Shown here: one piece after another, positions 51,001 through 60,620 of the stretch | How the letters are laid out: each line of letters begins with the position of its first letter | How positions within the stretch are numbered: position 1 is the first letter of the stretch | From: Symbiodinium natans | Lineage: Eukaryota > Sar > Dinophyceae > Suessiales > Symbiodiniaceae | Direction of reading: 5' to 3' | Assembly (NCBI GenBank): GCA_905221605.1 | Contig: CAJNDS010001668.1 | Span: 1,168,276-1,232,275, forward strand | DNA: 64,000 nucleotides | The notes under the pieces: model-generated | What the model saw: the letters and a program-made list of their open reading frames with translations, nothing else | Database searches by the model: none | What the model was told of the DNA's origin: nothing | Made by a program: the position numbers and the translations under genes

Positions 51001-51657
51001 GGTACCTCGTCACCCCATTATAACTGTACTTAGAACCCAATTATAACCCTATTAGGGTACTTAAGGGGCTAATAAGTGTGTTATAACTACACTTAGAATT
51101 GGGAACCCTAAACCTGTATAAGCCCTAAACCCTAAACCCTATTGGGTTAAAAGTACCCTACTAGACTTATCATGGTTTACTAAGTACCCTGAACCTCCAA
51201 GTATAGGCAGGTCCTCAGGGTGCACCCTCAGCCTTTGATCACTCTCAAGTTTCGGGGGTCTGCCTTTTCGTGTGCCTGGTTTCAGGGGTTTAGGGTTTAG
51301 GATTTAGGGTTTAGGGTAGGCCCTTATTCCCTGTTTTAGGGCTGAGGATCCCTTATACGCCCCTTTCACACCTTCAAAACTCACTAGACCCCAATATCCC
51401 AACAACCTCTCTAGTTTCTAACCCCTTCTCACCCCCAAAAACCCGAATCCCTGCATAAACACTCATCAACCCCGGAGTCACCGAAATGAAAGGCGAACCC
51501 CCCCCCCCCCCCCCCAACCGTTGCAATATCCCCAGCACCTATAGTATGACCCCGAAATTCTCCCCCAAAGTTCCCCTAAATTGCCCCAAATCCCCAAGAT
51601 TCCTGTGCAAGCAAAGCCCTATTTTTTTACCAAGACCCCGTGAGTCGCATGAAACAG
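51001..51657. other. Fold-back and unique sequence
   Basis: 51003-51195 is a fold-back related to 45499-45610 (TATAACTGTACTTAGAA... with inverted partner) that also carries a CCCTAAA insert at 51125-51145. A C run lies at 51499-51516. No gene seen before the acceptor at 51657. Confidence 0.5.
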
Positions 51658-51807
51658 GCTGCTGTCGCCGCCTTCAAAGCAGCGGGGCTTGCCGCAAAGG
51701 CCTGGGCTCACCCTAAGGGTCCATGTACCAAAATTAGGGTTTAGGGTTTAGGGTTTAGGGTTTAGGGTTTAGGGCATGGACCCTTAGGGCCAGGGTTTGC
51801 TGTTTAG
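51658..51807 (+). CDS. Ala-rich gene end; intron is hairpin arms around TTTAGGG
   Basis: Exon 51658-51718 follows CATGAAACAG and reads AAVAAFKAAGLAAKAWAHPK. Exon 51788-51807 follows GGACCCTTAG and reads PGFAV then TAG; the split codon is G|GG. The 69-base intron (51719-51787) is GTCCATGTACC, a TTTAGGG array, and CATGGACCCTTAG. The first exon is strongly helical. Upstream exons missing. Confidence 0.55.
51719..51787. mobile_element. Hairpin termini with TTTAGGG core
   Basis: The outer termini of the CCATGTACC family are kept, but the inner arms are replaced by about five TTTAGGG units. Confidence 0.8.
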
Positions 51808-52023
51808 GAGTTCAGGCTTCAAGAGTCTGGGGGCTTAACGCGGCTGAGTCGTTTCGGGGTCTTGGCGGCTTGGGTTTATGGAGCTTTGAGTTGAGGGTTA
51901 ATGGGACCCTAAACCCTAAACCCTAAACCCTAAACCCTAAACCCTTAACCCTTAACCCTAAACCCTAAACCCTAAACGGGGGTTGTGTGGGTTGGGGTCT
52001 CAGTGTCTTTCCTTAGCCGCCAG

Positions 52024-52434
52024 CCGAACCCGACATACTTCACTATCCTAGAACTTGGGAACCCTGTAGTGCCCCCCTTCTTTTTGGAAGCCCTAACCCT
52101 AAGGGCCCATGTACCTTATATGTATGGTTTAGGGTTTAGGGTTTAGGGTTTAGGGTTTAGGGTTTAGGGTTTAGGGTTTAGGGTTTAGGGTTTAGGGTTT
52201 TAAAAGCTCTAACCCTAAGGGTCCATGTACCTTAGAATTACCCTAAGGGTCCATGTACCTTATGATAATATAGTTCGGCCCCCAAGTCCCTTTATAGGAG
52301 GTACGTTAAGGCCCAAGTATTCCCTATTTAGGTACATGGACCCTTAGGGTAACAGCCTTAAACCTGAAGGTTCAGTTAGGTCCTATATACGACTCACCCA
52401 AATTTCCATTTCTTCGACCTCAGGGACGCAGTGA
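52024..52434 (+). CDS. Two-exon gene end across a compound hairpin/telomere intron
   Basis: Exon 52024-52104 follows TTAGCCGCCAG and reads PNPTYFTILELGNPVVPPF, FLEALTLR; donor GC (GCCCAT). Exon 52348-52434 follows GGACCCTTAG and reads GNSLKPEGSVRSYIRLTQI, SISSTSGTQ, TGA, in phase 0. The 243-base intron contains a hairpin left end, a TTTAGGG array and a complete second hairpin. An alternative acceptor at 52017 opens another frame (PPAEPDILHYPRTWEP) that would stop just after splicing. Product unknown. Confidence 0.5.
52105..52347. mobile_element. Compound hairpin element with nested copies
   Basis: Three CCCTAAGGG(T/C)CCATGTACC left ends (52099, 52215, 52240) but a single right end (52331-52349). 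A TTTAGGG array at 52125-52199 separates the first from the others. Suggests repeated insertion at the same terminus. Confidence 0.75.
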
Positions 52435-52766
52435 TGAGTGCTCATGGCCTAGAGCAGGTGTAGTGTAGGATGAACCCAAGAGCCGGAACACAACCCTGCA
52501 ACCTAAACCCTAAACCCTAAACCCTAAACCCTAAACCCTAAACCCTAAACCCTAAGCCCTAAACAACATGCACCTTGAACTCGTGACCCTTTCACGCTGA
52601 ACCCCAAGCTGCGCAAGCCTTTCATCCCTAAGTCTTGGCCTTGCGGTCTAACAGAAGAGGCCACCCAAGATGCACATAGAATCGAGCAAAGGGTTGAGCG
52701 GTTAGTGTTCCTAGAAGACAGTTTTCAGCCCTGGGTCCTAAACCCTAAACCCTCAACCCTGAACAG

Positions 52767-53326
52767 GAGGGGAACCTGAACCACGCCATGCTCGGCATTG
52801 CCAGCGAAGCCGCTGGCAAGGCGACCGCTTGCAAGAGTAATGACCCCTATAGGAGGTTTAAGGTTTAGGGTTTAGGGTTTCGGGCTTGGGGTTTAGGGTT
52901 TAGGACTAAGGGTTTCAGGTTTAGAGTGTTGACCCCTGTAAGATTCCTAAGTGCCTCGGACCCTATGGGCGAAAATGTGCAGGGCTCAGGGTTTGACGTG
53001 ATTGGAGCCGTGAGACATCCACGAACCCTGTAGGAAGAAAGCCATACCACGAGGATCAACGTAGCAGCTACTTTCAGGGGTGGGGGGGGTTGGGGGTGCA
53101 AGCATTCCCCGACAAATACCTGGACCCACAGTAAGGAAAGTGTTGTAATTTGAGGTTGCGAGTTTAGGCCCCTACGCACCCTTTGAACCATACTATCCCC
53201 GGCCTTAGCCTGCGGTCACCCAAGTACGGGTTTAGGGTTTCGGGTTGTGCCGCATGCTATCAACGCAATGCCGTTGGGTGAGATCGGCATGTGCAGTGTT
53301 TGTGGTGGCTGCTTTCTTGTGCGCTA
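52767..53326 (+). CDS. Two-exon gene end, Ala-rich then Cys-rich
   Basis: Exon 52767-52836 follows CCTGAACAG and reads EGNLNHAMLGIASEAAGKA, TACK; donor GTAATG. Exon 53236-53326 starts after GGGTTTAG and reads FRVVPHAINAMPLGEIGMC, SVCGGCFLVR, TAG, in phase. The 399-base intron carries TTTAGGG tracts and unique sequence and might hide further exons. CSVCGGC near the end could bind metal. Product unknown. Confidence 0.45.
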
Positions 53327-53509
53327 GCAAGCCCGCAGACAGAGGGTAGGCACGTGCACCCTAGATTTTGCCCTCAACTAATGTAACCCAAACTCTGAAC
53401 CCTAAACCCTTATAAACCCTAAACCCTAAACCCCAAACCCGAAACCCTAACCCTAAACCCTAAACCCTAACCCTAAACCCTAAACCCTAAACTCTAAACT
53501 CCAAAACAG

Positions 53510-53589
53510 GCTGCCCGAGCAGCTGGAGCATCCATCTTCGATTCGGCTTTGGCCGCTGGCGAGGCGTTTCTTTGCAAGGGCGGGTCTGC
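53510..53589 (+). CDS. Candidate Ala-rich exon
   Basis: After CCAAAACAG reads AARAAGASIFDSALAAGEAF, LCKGGS with a consensus GTAAGG donor. CCCTAAA upstream, TTTAGGG downstream. Shares an A-x-E-A...CK pattern with 52767-52836. The next exon is not identified. Confidence 0.55.
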
Positions 53590-55117
53590 GTAAGGTTTAG
53601 GGTTTAGGGTTTAGGGTCTAGGGTTTAGGGTTTAGGGTTCAGGGTTTAGGGTTTGAGGTTTGGGGTTTGGGGCTTTGGGGTTGATAACGGTTTAGGCGGG
53701 TTTAGGGCTTACCAGGGGGTAGTTTCATGGGCCCTGAATATGTTCCCTTACCTCCTTTAAAGGGTTCCGAAGTGTTGGGCCCCCTACTTTCTATAGGGTA
53801 TGTAAATGGTATATAAGGTGTCCCCCCTTTTAAGGGCCCATGCTAAGGGACCATGTAACTGTCCTAAGAGGGGCTTGATTTAACTGCCTTTTGTCGTTGG
53901 ATGCCTTATATTTGTCAGGTTACAGCCTGGTACTGTAAGTTGTAAGGTTTAGGAGAGCGTTTTGGCTCTCCCTAGGCACTATCCAGGGCTGATAGGGGTG
54001 GGGTTGTCGTTGGGTTCAGGGTTTAGGGTTTACTGGCTTCTTGGATTGGATTTCTTTTTATAGGATTGCAGCCGGGGTTTACATGACATTTCAAATGTCT
54101 AGACCCTAGTTGAAGGTTCAGAGGCAGTTGTAAGTAGAGCTACAAGAACCCCCTACAAAGGTTGCAGCCAGGTATTGTCACAGGTACCCATTTACATCCC
54201 AGTCCGGGCAGCAGCGCCCAGTGGCTGTGTTTCAATGTTTCCTGTGGAGTCTGCAGATGCATAATGGCATGGGCTTCTGTTCTTGGCAACGTTTGAGGGT
54301 TCCTCCCTAATTAGACCCCGAAAACCTCATCCCCCTCCCCCCCCGCCCAAAAAAAATAAAATAAAATAAAACAATGCAAAATTCAGAAACGAATAATAGG
54401 CTGACACTTTGAGCCAAACTCGTAAAAAGAGATTATCGACCCAAGTGGGACACTGAGCGGGTGGATTTCTGCATAGCCTGTATCCCCAAGCCTATTCCCG
54501 TTCCATTCAGTTTCAGGCTAAGGGTTCAGGGATTGGGATTCCGGATTTTGGCGGCACAGGAGGAGGGGTTACTGCTTTCTAGGGCTTAGGGGCTTGGGCG
54601 GAAGGGAGGCGTTTTTCTAATTCAAGGGTCACGAGGCTAAGTTTTCTTTACTGGGTGTTAGGGTTCACTGTGCTTATGGCCCATGGCCTGGGAGGGTTGG
54701 TTTTGGGGTTTGTAGAGGGTTGCGAGCTGTTCCTTAACTTCCCCTAAACCTAACCCTAGACCCCAAACCCCGAACCCCTCTGAAGACGAAACCAAAATCT
54801 TAAAGCTAGGGTTTAGGGTTTAGGGTTTAGGGTTCAGGGTTCACCAGCAGTCCTACCCAGGGATTGTATTAGGGGGGGGGGGGGGGGTACTACAATCCCT
54901 ATTCCTGACTGTGAGTATCAGGGGGGGAACATCCCAACCATAGAGGCCCTTAAACAAACCAAAAACTGAACCCTGAACCCCTCAATCCTGAAACCTGAAC
55001 CCTAGACCCTAAACCCTAAATCAATTTTGGGAGTTCATGAGCTCGCCAGGCTGCTGCGGGTGAGGTGACCTGGACCGCAAGACCGCAACTAAGGTCTTAA
55101 CGCCGGCGAGGAGTCAG
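53590..55117. other. Telomere tracts, fold-backs and unique sequence
   Basis: TTTAGGG 53590-53660; fold-back 53715-53870 (GGTAGTTTCATGGGCCC with inverted GGGACCATGTAAC); unique sequence 53900-54800; GGGATGTTCCCCC-family element 54846-54942; a possible Ala-rich exon start after CTCGCCAG at 55050 (AAAGE, donor GTGACC). No firm gene. Confidence 0.45.
54846..54942. mobile_element. Fold-back element, GGGATGTTCCCCC family
   Basis: Left end decayed (AGTCCTACCCAGGGATTG), right end GGGGGGGAACATCCCAACC, with a poly-G loop at 54873-54886. Confidence 0.55.
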
Positions 55118-55358
55118 GGTTTCTTGGTGGCCCTACAGGATTGCATGTTTTGGGTCAATCCGGCGGCTCTGAAGGAGCTCTGGCGACAGGGTTTAGGTTT
55201 AGGATGTAGTTCAGGGTTTACAGGGGGTTACACGGTTTGGGTTTCAGGGCTTCAAGGAACTTGGAGTGTTGATTCTTGCTGTTTGGTTCATAGCCGCACT
55301 TGGTGAGAAGCCACTGCCAAGCATGTACGAAAGGAAGAAGGGAGGAATTGAATTGTGA
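55118..55358 (+). CDS. Two-exon gene end, unknown product
   Basis: Exon 55118-55190 follows AGGAGTCAG and reads GFLVALQDCMFWVNPAALKE, LWRQ; donor GTTTAG (telomere unit). Exon 55294-55358 follows TCTTGCTGTTTGGTTCATAG and reads ALGEKPLPSMYERKKGGIEL, TGA; the split codon G|CC gives alanine. The 103-base intron starts with degenerate TTTAGG text. Both splice sites are good and the phase fits. Function unknown. Confidence 0.6.
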
Positions 55359-55888
55359 AGTTCTGGTCGCCTGCGATGCTGCTGAAACCCTAAACCCAAA
55401 ACCCTAAACCCTAAACCCTGAACCTAAACCCTAAACTCTTCGCCTAAACCCGATCACCCGAGACTTCAGGCGATCCTTACTGGCAGCCTCGGATGCTTCG
55501 TCGCAGAGCAAGCAGGCCAGTCGCCCGTGGAAGGTACACATTCAGTAAACCCTGAGCCCCACAGATAAGGGATTGGGGTTTAGGGCTTAAAGGCGATTTG
55601 TACGCTTAGCCCTAAACCCTGAATACATCCCCCCCCACCCAGTTTCGCGCCAACACATAAACTTCAAGAACTGAAAAAATCATACATGTATATATATATA
55701 TAAACATAATTATACGTATATACATATACATATCTATACAGCATTCACATACAGGTGCCGAGTATGGCCATCGATAGTTTCAGTTCCTTAGCAAGAGCCC
55801 ATTTCTATTTGCCCCTTGTTTTTTTTTTTTAAAAAATTTTTGTTTACAAAAAAACTCAAGAGGATATTAACAATTCTAATTTTTTCAG
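55359..55888. other. CCCTAAA tracts and AT-rich sequence
   Basis: CCCTAAA at 55385-55450, unique sequence, TA microsatellite 55680-55740, poly-T/poly-A at 55819-55850. No gene seen. Confidence 0.5.
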
Positions 55889-56002
55889 GTTCCAAGGGGA
55901 ATATCGATTTTCTTGCATGCAATCCGCAGGCGAAGCGGCTGCTCAGGCCGCCATGGCGGTCGGGGCAGAGACAGAGGAGGCCTGGGGGGGGCCCTGGTTC
56001 AG
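55889..56002 (+). CDS. Candidate Ala/Glu-rich exon with GC donor
   Basis: The acceptor TTCTAATTTTTTCAG is strong. The frame reads FQGEYRFSCMQSAGEAAAQ, AAMAVGAETEEAWGGPWF and ends at a GC donor (GCGTTT) leading into a TTTAGGG tract. Downstream exon not identified. Product unknown. Confidence 0.55.
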
Positions 56003-56429
56003 GCGTTTAGCGTTTAGGGTTTAGGGTCTAGGGTGTAGGGTTAACGCGTTCAAGGGCTCGGGTTTACAGAGTTTAGGAGGAATCTCAGGCGCTAATCGAT
56101 GCGGAGTTGCGAGTTAGGACCTCAACCCTAAACCCTAAACCCTCAACCCTAAACCCTAAACCCTAAACCCCCATTTGGGTTTAGGCGTTCAGGGTTTGGG
56201 GCTGGAGTCCGGCGTTTGGAGGGCAGGGGGCGCACGCCGTTCCGCCTCAGCAGGAGAATTGGGTTTAGGGTTTAGGGTTTAGGGTTTAGGGTTTAGGGTT
56301 TAGAGTTTAGGGTTTAGGGTTTAGGGTTTAGGGTTTAGGGTTTAGGGTTTAGGGTTTAGGGAAGGGTTCATAGGGTTTAGGTCCCTAGCCTCCTTTAACG
56401 CATGGCTACACCCTGAAGTTGGGAATCAG

Positions 56430-56496
56430 GGTCGAAGACCAGTGGCTTCAAACGGCTCAAGTTCGGGCTTCTACAGCTATCACGGTCGGAGACTGA
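56430..56496 (+). CDS. Candidate terminal exon
   Basis: After TGGGAATCAG reads VEDQWLQTAQVRASTAITVG, D and TGA. TTTAGGG array upstream (56264-56355). Partner exon not assigned. Confidence 0.45.
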
Positions 56497-56614
56497 ACCG
56501 GGACCGCCAGTCTCAGAAAGCCTTTAATGGTATGGAGTCCGGGCCTATATGTCAATGGCACATATGAGAGCCCTATATCAACTCCAATCCCAAGAGTCTG
56601 TTGCCATGGTCTAA

Positions 56615-56715
56615 GTCTGGGTTTAGGGTTTAGGGTTTAGGGTTTAGGGTTTAGGGTTTAGGGTTTAGGGTTTAGGGTTTAGGGTTTAGGGTTTAGGGTT
56701 TAGGGTTTAGGGTTC
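56615..56715 (+). repeat. TTTAGGG array
   Basis: About 14 perfect units. A similar array lies at 56264-56355. Confidence 0.95.
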
Positions 56716-56762
56716 AAAGGTTTCGGGTTTTGATTTACGGCTTTCGGGGGTCATCTGCACAG

Positions 56763-56825
56763 GCGGCCCAGGCAGCGGCCGCGGCCGCAGCACAGGCGGC
56801 ACGGAAAGTGGCGCAGGCAGGGGCG
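56763..56825 (+). CDS. Candidate poly-Ala exon
   Basis: After CATCTGCACAG reads AAQAAAAAAAQAARKVAQA; a GC donor (GCGCAA) may follow. Low complexity, so the frame is uncertain; a CCCTAAA-type tract lies downstream. Confidence 0.35.
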
Positions 56826-56911
56826 CAACCCCAAACCCTAAACCCCAAACCCTAAACCCCAAACCCTAAACCCTAAGCCCTAAACCCCAAGACCTAAACT
56901 TTACTCTGCAG

Positions 56912-57277
56912 GCGCAAAACTGCCATTCTTTGAGACTGTTTTGTCTGCTTTGGAGCCCAATGACCACTTTATGTGGGGTCTTGGGCCGTAAGGCCTCTAC
57001 GGTCTTGCGCCAGTTGTTTGAGTGATGCCCTGTTTGCCTTCAAAGCACACTGGCAATATGCCGCTTTCTCACAGACCCCCCCCCCCCCAAACAAAGCCAG
57101 GTCTCGGGGAAGTGCGCGGAGTGCCTCTAAAATCCCGTAGGATCAGGAGCCTTGAGAACTTTGGGGCTTAAACCTGAAACTCTAAAACCCTGAACCCGAA
57201 ACCTTCTTGGGCTCACTTCCCTCAGCCCCGAAAGATGGCGAGAGCCCCTTTCATTCTTGAATTGTTTTCATTCTTGA
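56912..57277 (+). CDS. Two-exon gene end
   Basis: Exon 56912-56987 follows CTTTACTCTGCAG and reads AKLPFFETVLSALEPNDHF, MWGLG; donor GTAAGG. Exon 57226-57277 follows GCTCACTTCCCTCAG and reads PERWREPLSFLNCFHS, TGA, in phase. Both acceptors have good pyrimidine tracts. The intron has no telomere-like array but contains a C run at 57077-57089. Product unknown. Confidence 0.5.
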
Positions 57278-58760
57278 ATTAGTGGGCCTGATTCCTCCAG
57301 TCGCTGTCGCCAGGAATTGGGGGTCTAGGGTTTTAGCACAGGTAGGGCAGATATAGCAGATAGGGTTCACATTCATTACTGTCATCGGTGAGTGTCGTAC
57401 CGTTCGTTCCTTATCAAGATTGGCGAGTGTATAATCGCTTCTTCCTTATACTAACACCTTCTCCCTCCATCCCCCAAAAGAAAAACTAAAACTCGGATCG
57501 GCCGGAAAATGTTTAAGACTAGGGGGGCACAAATGTTTGTTGGGGAGCGCTTGCGCTTGAACCCTAAACCGTAAACCATGCAGTCCAGGAGCGAAAGACA
57601 GACAAGCAGATTCCCCAAACCCTAAACACTAAATCCCAAAGCAAAAACACCGAGAGAGATCTGCTGGTGATGTGACCAGTCGCGCCTAAACCCTAAAACG
57701 CTAAGAACAAACGTCTGAGATCAAGGGTTGCAGCCCGTCAAAGCCCTGTGAGCCCTAAACCTAATCGAAACACTCACGAAGAAAGGCTCAACTCAATGGC
57801 GGAGTCTCCCTCAGTTCTGAAGCAGTTTTAGTATTGGGCTGCCAAACCCTAAACCCTAAACCCTAAACCCTAAACCCTAAACCCTAAACCCTTGGGGGGG
57901 GTTCGGGGAAAAACAAAGAAGATTTTGTGAGGCCGTTAGGAAGAGGGGGAAGGGATTGCTTCAGCCTTTCAAGAAGGGAGCCCTGGCTGAATTCTTGGGT
58001 CTATACCTGGTTTAGGGTTTAGGGTTTAGGGTTTAGGGTTTGGGGTTTTACTTCTTTTTTTACGGTTCAGGGTCTGGGCTCCACAGCCTTGTGAGGGGGT
58101 AGTGCCCGAGCGCTTCAGGTTTACGGAGTAAGTGCCGACACCCTCAAGCCGAACCTCTAACCCTAAGGGTCCATGTACCTTATTATTATATGCTTGGGCC
58201 CCAAAGTCCCTGCAAAGGAAGTATACTTTAAGGCCCAAGCATTCCCGTTTTAGGTAGGAGTCCTGAAACATGTAGGGTTTAAGGCTGAGGGGTTATTAGC
58301 CTTGCATGGGGGGAGAAAGCTTGGCGCAGCCACTTGCATAGGCGGCGCGGTCAAGCCGAAAAGCCTACGCAACTGAACTTCAACCCCAAAACCCTTTGCC
58401 TACTTCCTCGCATGCAAGGCCGATGGGGCCTCCGACGAGGACGTAGGTGGCTTGGGGCTGCGTCCCCAAAAGCCTACTTAGACACGCTCTAAGTACCCTG
58501 TTACGATGCCTGTACATCCTTGTCAAGGTACCCTGACTAAGTAGTACTTGGGGACTCCGTTCAGGGTTCGGATTTGGAGGTTCTGGGTTCACAACCGCCA
58601 GCTTTTCAACCCTGGCAGGGCTCAGGGTTTAGGGTTTAAGGTGCACACGGGAGGGCCATAGACTGGGAGGCTTTGCCGGAGGCCGGAGGCTTTTCTGTCT
58701 TTCCCCATCGTTCTTGTGTGGGTGAGTGGGTGAGTGGTGTGAATTTTGGCTTTCCCCTAG
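57278..58760. other. Telomere tracts, hairpins and unique sequence
   Basis: CCCTAAA array 57845-57890, TTTAGGG 58010-58045, hairpin 58160-58260, fold-back 58463-58555 (CCCCAAAAGCCTACTTAG with inverted CTAAGTAGTACTTGGGG). A possible exon before the hairpin (CPSASGLRSKCRHPQAEPL, 58107-58170). No firm gene. Confidence 0.45.
58160..58260. mobile_element. Hairpin element, CCATGTACC family, right end decayed
   Basis: Left AAGGGTCCATGTACC, inner GCTTGGGCCCC/GGCCCAAGC arms, right end GGTAGGAGTCCTGAAACATG. Confidence 0.75.
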
Positions 58761-58856
58761 ACAGAGGAGTTGAGAGATGAGTTAGGGCACCTTGCTTCGT
58801 GGAAAGGTGAGATGGCAAGCGAGGCCGCCAAGAAAGCAGAGGACTCACGACTTTGA
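58761..58856 (+). CDS. Candidate exon, helical and charged
   Basis: After GGCTTTCCCCTAG reads TEELRDELGHLASWKGEMAS, EAAKKAEDSRL and TGA at 58854-58856. An AAAG|GTGAGA donor inside (58807) is also good, so the exon may end there. Predicted coiled/helical. Product unknown. Confidence 0.45.
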   Translation, partial: TEELRDELGHLASWKGEMASEAAKKAEDSRL

Positions 58857-59017
58857 ATACAGTTTAACTCATAGACTGAATCCCATGAACTGCCCCGAGC
58901 CCTCATGTCCTGAATTTAGGCTTCAGGGTTGTTCTACCCAGCAAAACACAGAACAAAGCATACTAGGAGTGCAAACCCTAAACCCCAAACCCAAAACCCT
59001 AAACCTCTCTTTCGAAG

Positions 59018-59136
59018 TCATCCTGGAAACTTCCCTGCCTCGAGATCTCAAAGCCAAGTGCAAAGCCGGAAGGAAGCAGCCTGGCAAGCCCCAAGGCCTA
59101 TACACCCGAACCCTACTTTCAGGGATTTTAGGATGA
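59018..59136 (+). CDS. Candidate terminal exon, basic
   Basis: After CTCTCTTTCGAAG reads ILETSLPRDLKAKCKAGRK, QPGKPQGLYTRTLLSGILG, TGA. Lys/Arg-rich. Converges with the minus-strand exon at 59157. Confidence 0.4.
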
Positions 59137-59156
59137 CGGGTTTAGGGTATAGGGTT

Positions 59157-59391
59157 TCAGGGCTTCGGGTTCGGTTCTAGCAGCCCAATTATCCGGTCAC
59201 GGGATGCACAGACGTAACCCAGGAAGCTTCCCGCCTTGTCGATGCACCCGCCTGTCATTGTGGATAGGGAGTCATGGCTGGAGCGCATGGGCCAAGTCTT
59301 TTCCCCTTTGCGTGAGACTTTCGATTTTGTCTTACTGTCTCTTTCGGATTGTTGGTCAGGAATAGCCAGTAATTTAGGGTTTAGGGTCACC
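59157..59391 (-). CDS. Candidate minus-strand terminal exon
   Basis: Starts after GGTTTAG on the minus strand and reads VTLNPKLLAIPDQQSERDS, KTKSKVSRKGEKTWPMRSS, HDSLSTMTGGCIDKAGSFL, GYVCASRDRIIGLLEPNPK, P, TGA: 77 codons open. Basic first half, more globular second half. Acceptor again a telomere unit. No family recognised. Confidence 0.5.
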
Positions 59392-59515
59392 CTAAACCCT
59401 AAACCTTAAATCATTAAACCCTTAAACCCTTAAACCCTTAAACCCTGAACCTCAAAGGGGCTCAGCCGAGCCTAGTTGTTGTTGCCCCTCCATTTGCTGG
59501 CTGTTGCAGCCAGTT

Positions 59516-59636
59516 GTAGCTGTTGTGCCCGGTTGCTGGCGTGCCTTGAGGCTCCGAATTAGCCCCCTGGTTTTTGGGTTTAGGGATTCGGGTTTAGGGT
59601 GCGGCGGCATGTTGGAGGCTTGCTGGTGCTGGGTAT
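59516..59636 (+). CDS. Candidate exon, weak
   Basis: After TTTGCTGGCTGTTGCAG a frame runs open through a short TTTAGGG remnant (PVVAVVPGCWRALRLRIS..., GGMLEACWCW) to a GTATGG donor. Could be chance. Confidence 0.25.
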
Positions 59637-59767
59637 GGTGTCCGGCCCACTGTCTTGTGAACCCTGAACCCTAAGCCGAAGATTCCGAAATCAACGGGTC
59701 CCTTCAACCCCAAAACCTAAACCCTAGACTCCTAGACCCTAAACCCTAAACCCTAAACCCTAAACCC

Positions 59768-59845
59768 TGCCTCTTCGCCGGAAGTCCGGAGGACTTCGCT
59801 GCCCATTTGGCCCCAGTCGGAGTTCCTGGGCTGACCGAAACAACC
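59768..59845 (+). CDS. Candidate exon
   Basis: Reads PCLFAGSPEDFAAHLAPVG, VPGLTETTRSL between a CCCTAAA tract and a C run. The composition is protein-like but no good acceptor is visible. GAAGTCC/GGACTTC forms a small hairpin in it. Confidence 0.4.
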
Positions 59846-60094
59846 CGAAGCCTCAACCCCCCCCCCCCCCCCCAAATGCCCTTAAGGGTTTAGGGTTTAG
59901 GGTTTAGGGTTTAGGGTTTAGGGTTTAGCTGAAGCACTTGAACCCTTGAGCCTTTTAGCCCTTGAGACGAAGACTCCAAACCCTTAACACAATACACCCG
60001 TAAGCCCTTCAAGCCCTAAGCCCCGAAACCTTACCCTGAAGCCTTGTGCCCTTCAACTCCAAACCCTTAAAACCCTGTTCCTATTTGGCTGCAG

Positions 60095-60420
60095 AGGGGG
60101 CTGGCAACCATACGATACTGTGGGCACTTGTCTGTGGAGTTGCTTGTATATGTGTTGATTACTACCCTAAGGGTCCATGTACCTTATTATTATTTACTTG
60201 GGCCCCAAAGTCCCTAAATAGGAAGTACTCTAAGGCCCAAGTATTCCCCATTTTGGTACATGGACCCTTAGGGCTAGGGCTTAGCACAGGGCTCAGATTG
60301 TCACAGAAGCTTGTTGATTCGGGGAACTTTTTTTGTTGGGAGGAGGGCGGAGGGTCCTGTAAGGAGGATGGTGCTACTTTGGATACCTGGAAGCTCTTTT
60401 GGCTTCGTACGCCTACTTAG
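60095..60420 (+). CDS. Two-exon gene end with membrane-like segment and hairpin intron
   Basis: Exon 60095-60172 follows TATTTGGCTGCAG and reads GAGNHTILWALVCGVACIC, VDYYPK; donor GTCCAT inside a hairpin terminus. Exon 60272-60420 follows GGACCCTTAG and reads LGLSTGLRLSQKLVDSGNFF, CWEEGGGSCKEDGATLDTW, KLFWLRTPT, TAG. The split codon G|GG fits. TILWALVCGVACICV is a plausible transmembrane helix. The intron is 99 bases and is itself open in frame, so unspliced RNA would also be translatable. Product unknown. Confidence 0.6.
60173..60271. mobile_element. Introner-like hairpin element, 99 bases
   Basis: GTCCATGTACCTTATTATTA on the left, TTTTGGTACATGGACCCTTAG on the right, inner TACTTGGGCCCCAAAGTCCC and GGCCCAAGTA. 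Same length as the 49293 copy. Confidence 0.85.
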
Positions 60421-60578
60421 AATCCTCCTTCAAAACCCTTTAACAACCCCCAGCACCCAACTTACCAACCTTAAACCCTAAACCTATACAGGCCTACTTC
60501 TTCAACCCTAAACCCTAAACCCTCAACCCTAAACCCGAAACCCTAAGCCTACTTTGAGGGGTCCCGCTGTCAACTCAG

Positions 60579-60620
60579 GCGCTGTTGACGCCAGGGTCGG
60601 GCCCAGAGCCTGACAGCAAG
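60579..60620 (+). CDS. Candidate short exon with GC donor
   Basis: After GCTGTCAACTCAG reads ALLTPGSGPEPDSK and meets GCGTTTAGGG, the same GC donor context as at 56003. Product unknown. Confidence 0.4.
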
